This document shows positions 6,305-7,724 of a stretch of DNA of 7,724 nucleotides, piece by piece. Under the pieces are notes generated by a model. That model was not told where the DNA came from. It ran no database searches and saw only the letters and a program-made list of their open reading frames with translations. The stretch comes from Candidatus Zixiibacteriota bacterium. GTDB lineage: Bacteria > Zixibacteria > MSB-5A5 > GN15 > FEB-12. Location: NCBI GenBank assembly GCA_023132995.1, contig JAGLXI010000037.1, forward strand, positions 1 through 7,724. Direction: 5' to 3'. The position numbers were made by a program, and so were the translations under genes. How positions within the stretch are numbered: position 1 is the stretch's first letter; each line of letters begins with the position of its first letter.

Positions 6305-7540
6305 TCACGCCTTGTGGGCTATCCTGGCGAACCTGGCCGCGTGGCCGCGTCGCATGATTTCCTGCACGTCCTTGGTGCAACGAATGCACTTGTGATAGAT
6401 CACGTCGCCGATCAACTCGGCCTTCTCGTCTCGTTCCTTGTCAGGGAGGAAATACGCCTCCATGGTGTCGTACGGCCGTGAGGTTCCGTCGCTCTCGTAC
6501 TTGATGGTGATGTCGCCACCGGCGTCGAGCACCTTGTGCGTGTTTTCCGTCCAGTCGAAGCCTTCCATGCCGAGGTCGGGATTGATTCTCAGGTGCGCCG
6601 CCAGGGTGACTTTCGGCAGGCCGGAGGCCTTAAGATCGTGGGCACACTGCAGGAACGTCTCCGGGCTGGCTGCGTTGCCGATATTGATTTCGTATATCGG
6701 GGTGGTGCCGTCGTCGCGCAGATATTCCTTGATGATGTTCATCAGCATTCTGAAAATGACGACGTTCTGCGTGGACAGCAGCATCGATATCTTGAAACTG
6801 ACCTCGGGAATCATCCTGCCGAAGTAGCAGGCCGCCACGATTGTCGACCAGCTCGGATTTAGGAAGAAGTTGGCACCGGTTTCAAGCGCTGCCCGGATGA
6901 TGCCATCAAGGTAAATCAGGTGGTTGTTGTCGCCGACCTCGATGCCGCCAAAGTTGCCGAACGGGGTTCCCATGTTCTTGAGAATCAACTGGCTCAGGCC
7001 GTCTCCGAGATCGCGCCGGTCGAATTTCTCGCCCGTGACTTTCTCGATCCGGGCGAACCGCTCCTCAGGCCAGGGGATTCCGATCAGGTTGGTCGAGCAG
7101 AACTTGCTGGCGCCCAGGATATTCTCCGCCATGGTCAGTGTCGCCAGGAGATCACCACTGTACACGTAATGCTCGGTCAGGGCGACCACCGAGATCATTT
7201 CCGTGGGAAAGAGAATATCGCCGTGTTCGGCGATGCGACGCATGCAGTCAAGAGTCACGTACGCCCCCTGAAACCCCGATACCTGGGTGGTGCACACGCC
7301 TTTCCTGGTTGTCTTGATGCCTTCTTTGGCGATGAAGTCCTCCACCTTGGGGAACTGCCGAGAGTAGCTTTCTGCCTTTTCGAGCATTTCCCCGAAGCCC
7401 TTGTCGGCGGCGGCCTTCTTCCTATGTTGATAGTCGCGATTCGCCGCGATCGCATCGCCGACCTGCTTTGGACCGCCGTAAGCGTCGATAAGCGCATCAA
7501 TGGCTTTCATATCGCGGTTACTCAGGAGCCCGTAGTGCAT
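6305..7540 (-). CDS. Protein of unknown family, possibly a TIM-barrel enzyme, first gene of the minus-strand operon
   Basis: I do not recognise this 411-residue soluble protein. It has no signal peptide and no membrane segment. The N-terminal 80 residues are charged and probably helical (KKAAADKGFGEMLEKAESYS, 41-60). The middle and C-terminal parts alternate helices with short hydrophobic strands: NFFLNPS (224-230), VSFKISMLLS (247-256), IYEINIGNA (282-290), VTLAAHLRIN (311-320) and DITIKYES (343-350). That pattern would fit a beta/alpha barrel, but this is inference. Conserved-looking stretches are GVCTTQVSGFQGAYV (81-95) and TPFGNFGGIEVGDNN (192-206). Near the end, H383-K-C385-I-R-C388 could bind zinc or help hold an iron-sulfur cluster. 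The start is well supported by AAGGAG at 7550-7555. Context suggests the first enzyme of a pathway with the cupin and two dehydrogenases. Confidence 0.88.
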   Translation of the reverse strand: MHYGLLSNRDMKAIDALIDAYGGPKQVGDAIAANRDYQHRKKAAADKGFGEMLEKAESYSRQFPKVEDFIAKEGIKTTRKGVCTTQVSGFQGAYVTLDCMRRIAEHGDILFPTEMISVVALTEHYVYSGDLLATLTMAENILGASKFCSTNLIGIPWPEERFARIEKVTGEKFDRRDLGDGLSQLILKNMGTPFGNFGGIEVGDNNHLIYLDGIIRAALETGANFFLNPSWSTIVAACYFGRMIPEVSFKISMLLSTQNVVIFRMLMNIIKEYLRDDGTTPIYEINIGNAASPETFLQCAHDLKASGLPKVTLAAHLRINPDLGMEGFDWTENTHKVLDAGGDITIKYESDGTSRPYDTMEAYFLPDKERDEKAELIGDVIYHKCIRCTKDVQEIMRRGHAARFARIAHKA

Positions 7541-7635
7541 GTCATCCTTCTCCTTGTTTTCAAGAACGGCTTTGCCGAACGTGAGTTTTTAGGTAATTGC
7601 TGTTCCATTTGCGGGACCGGATCATATTGAACTGG

Positions 7636-7683
7636 AAGCTAACATTCGCGCGCCAGTATTTCAAGCGGTTTCTGCTTGAGCAA
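7636..7683 (-). promoter_or_regulatory. Weak candidate promoter region for the minus-strand operon
   Basis: Reading on the minus strand, two overlapping sigma-70-like arrangements exist: TTGAAA (7659-7664) with TAGCTT (7636-7641), and TTGCTC (7678-7683) with AATACT (7655-7660). Both have 17-base spacers. Neither -10 box is strong and the host's consensus is unknown. Position, about 100-140 bases ahead of ATG 7540, is reasonable. Confidence 0.25.
7661..7679. repeat. Inverted repeat TCAAGC-7-GCTTGA, possible operator
   Basis: Perfect 6-base arms (7661-7666 and 7674-7679) flank a 7-base spacer. The repeat overlaps the candidate -35 box of the minus-strand operon, a position where a repressor would block transcription. 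No regulator gene is visible in the window, so the role is inferred from position only. Confidence 0.35.
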
Positions 7684-7703
7684 CGTGTGGATTACGTACT
7701 ACG

Positions 7704-7718
7704 AATTGACTCACAATT
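7704..7718. repeat. Inverted repeat AATTG-5-CAATT, possible operator
   Basis: Perfect 5-base arms (7704-7708 and 7714-7718) surround ACTCA, in AT-rich DNA about 165 bases upstream of the 411-residue protein gene. It resembles a dyad for a dimeric regulator. Arms this short in AT-rich sequence occur by chance, so support is weak. Confidence 0.25.
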
Positions 7719-7724
7719 AATGTT

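Noticed and set aside
6920..7630. Plus-strand open frame of 236 codons
   Set aside because: It is antisense to the 411-residue protein gene and its leader. It has no recognisable domain, and the minus-strand gene has the better start signal.

Overview
This window looks like a chromosomal segment of a bacterium of moderately high GC. Good Shine-Dalgarno sequences (AGGAGG, GGGAGG, AAGGAG), tight gene packing and stop/start overlaps all point to bacteria. The content is corrinoid-dependent methyl transfer plus a dehydrogenase operon. The taxon cannot be fixed from sequence alone. The set fits an uncultured, probably anaerobic Gram-negative lineage, but that is inference. I see no tRNA, rRNA, CRISPR array, transposase or phage gene.

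Region 1 (1-2325, + strand) is a compact methyl-transfer operon. The last codons of an unidentified upstream gene end at 54 and overlap the next start (TAATG). Then come a stand-alone MetH-type activation-domain protein (54-767), a small MtbC/MtaC-like corrinoid protein (795-1433) and a zinc-type homocysteine S-methyltransferase (1435-2325). Together they supply the homocysteine, B12 and reactivation modules of cobalamin methionine synthase as separate polypeptides. The methyl-donor module is not in the window and probably lies just upstream.

Region 2 (about 2326-3425) is an interruption. It holds one lower-GC gene (best start GTG 2436, end 3323) for a protein with two N-terminal membrane helices and a DUF4145/HEPN-like soluble domain. 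Two copies of a 22-base repeat (one mismatch) flank the gene, and there are hairpins on both sides. It looks like a gene of separate origin placed between two metabolic operons.

Region 3 (3426-7724, - strand) is a four-gene operon converging on region 1. In transcription order it encodes a 411-residue protein I cannot assign (7540-6305), a one-domain cupin (6295-5939), a homoserine-dehydrogenase-like oxidoreductase without an ACT domain (5863-4844) and an NAD(P)-dependent aldehyde dehydrogenase (4847-3426). The last two are joined by an ATGA overlap. The order suggests a short pathway in which an alcohol is oxidised to an aldehyde and then an acid, with the first enzyme unknown. Bases 7541-7724 hold its leader, a weak candidate promoter and two inverted repeats.

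The best candidates for something undescribed are the four-gene operon with its orphan first protein, the split methionine-synthase-like operon with a Cys-tailed activation protein, and the repeat-flanked HEPN-like gene.
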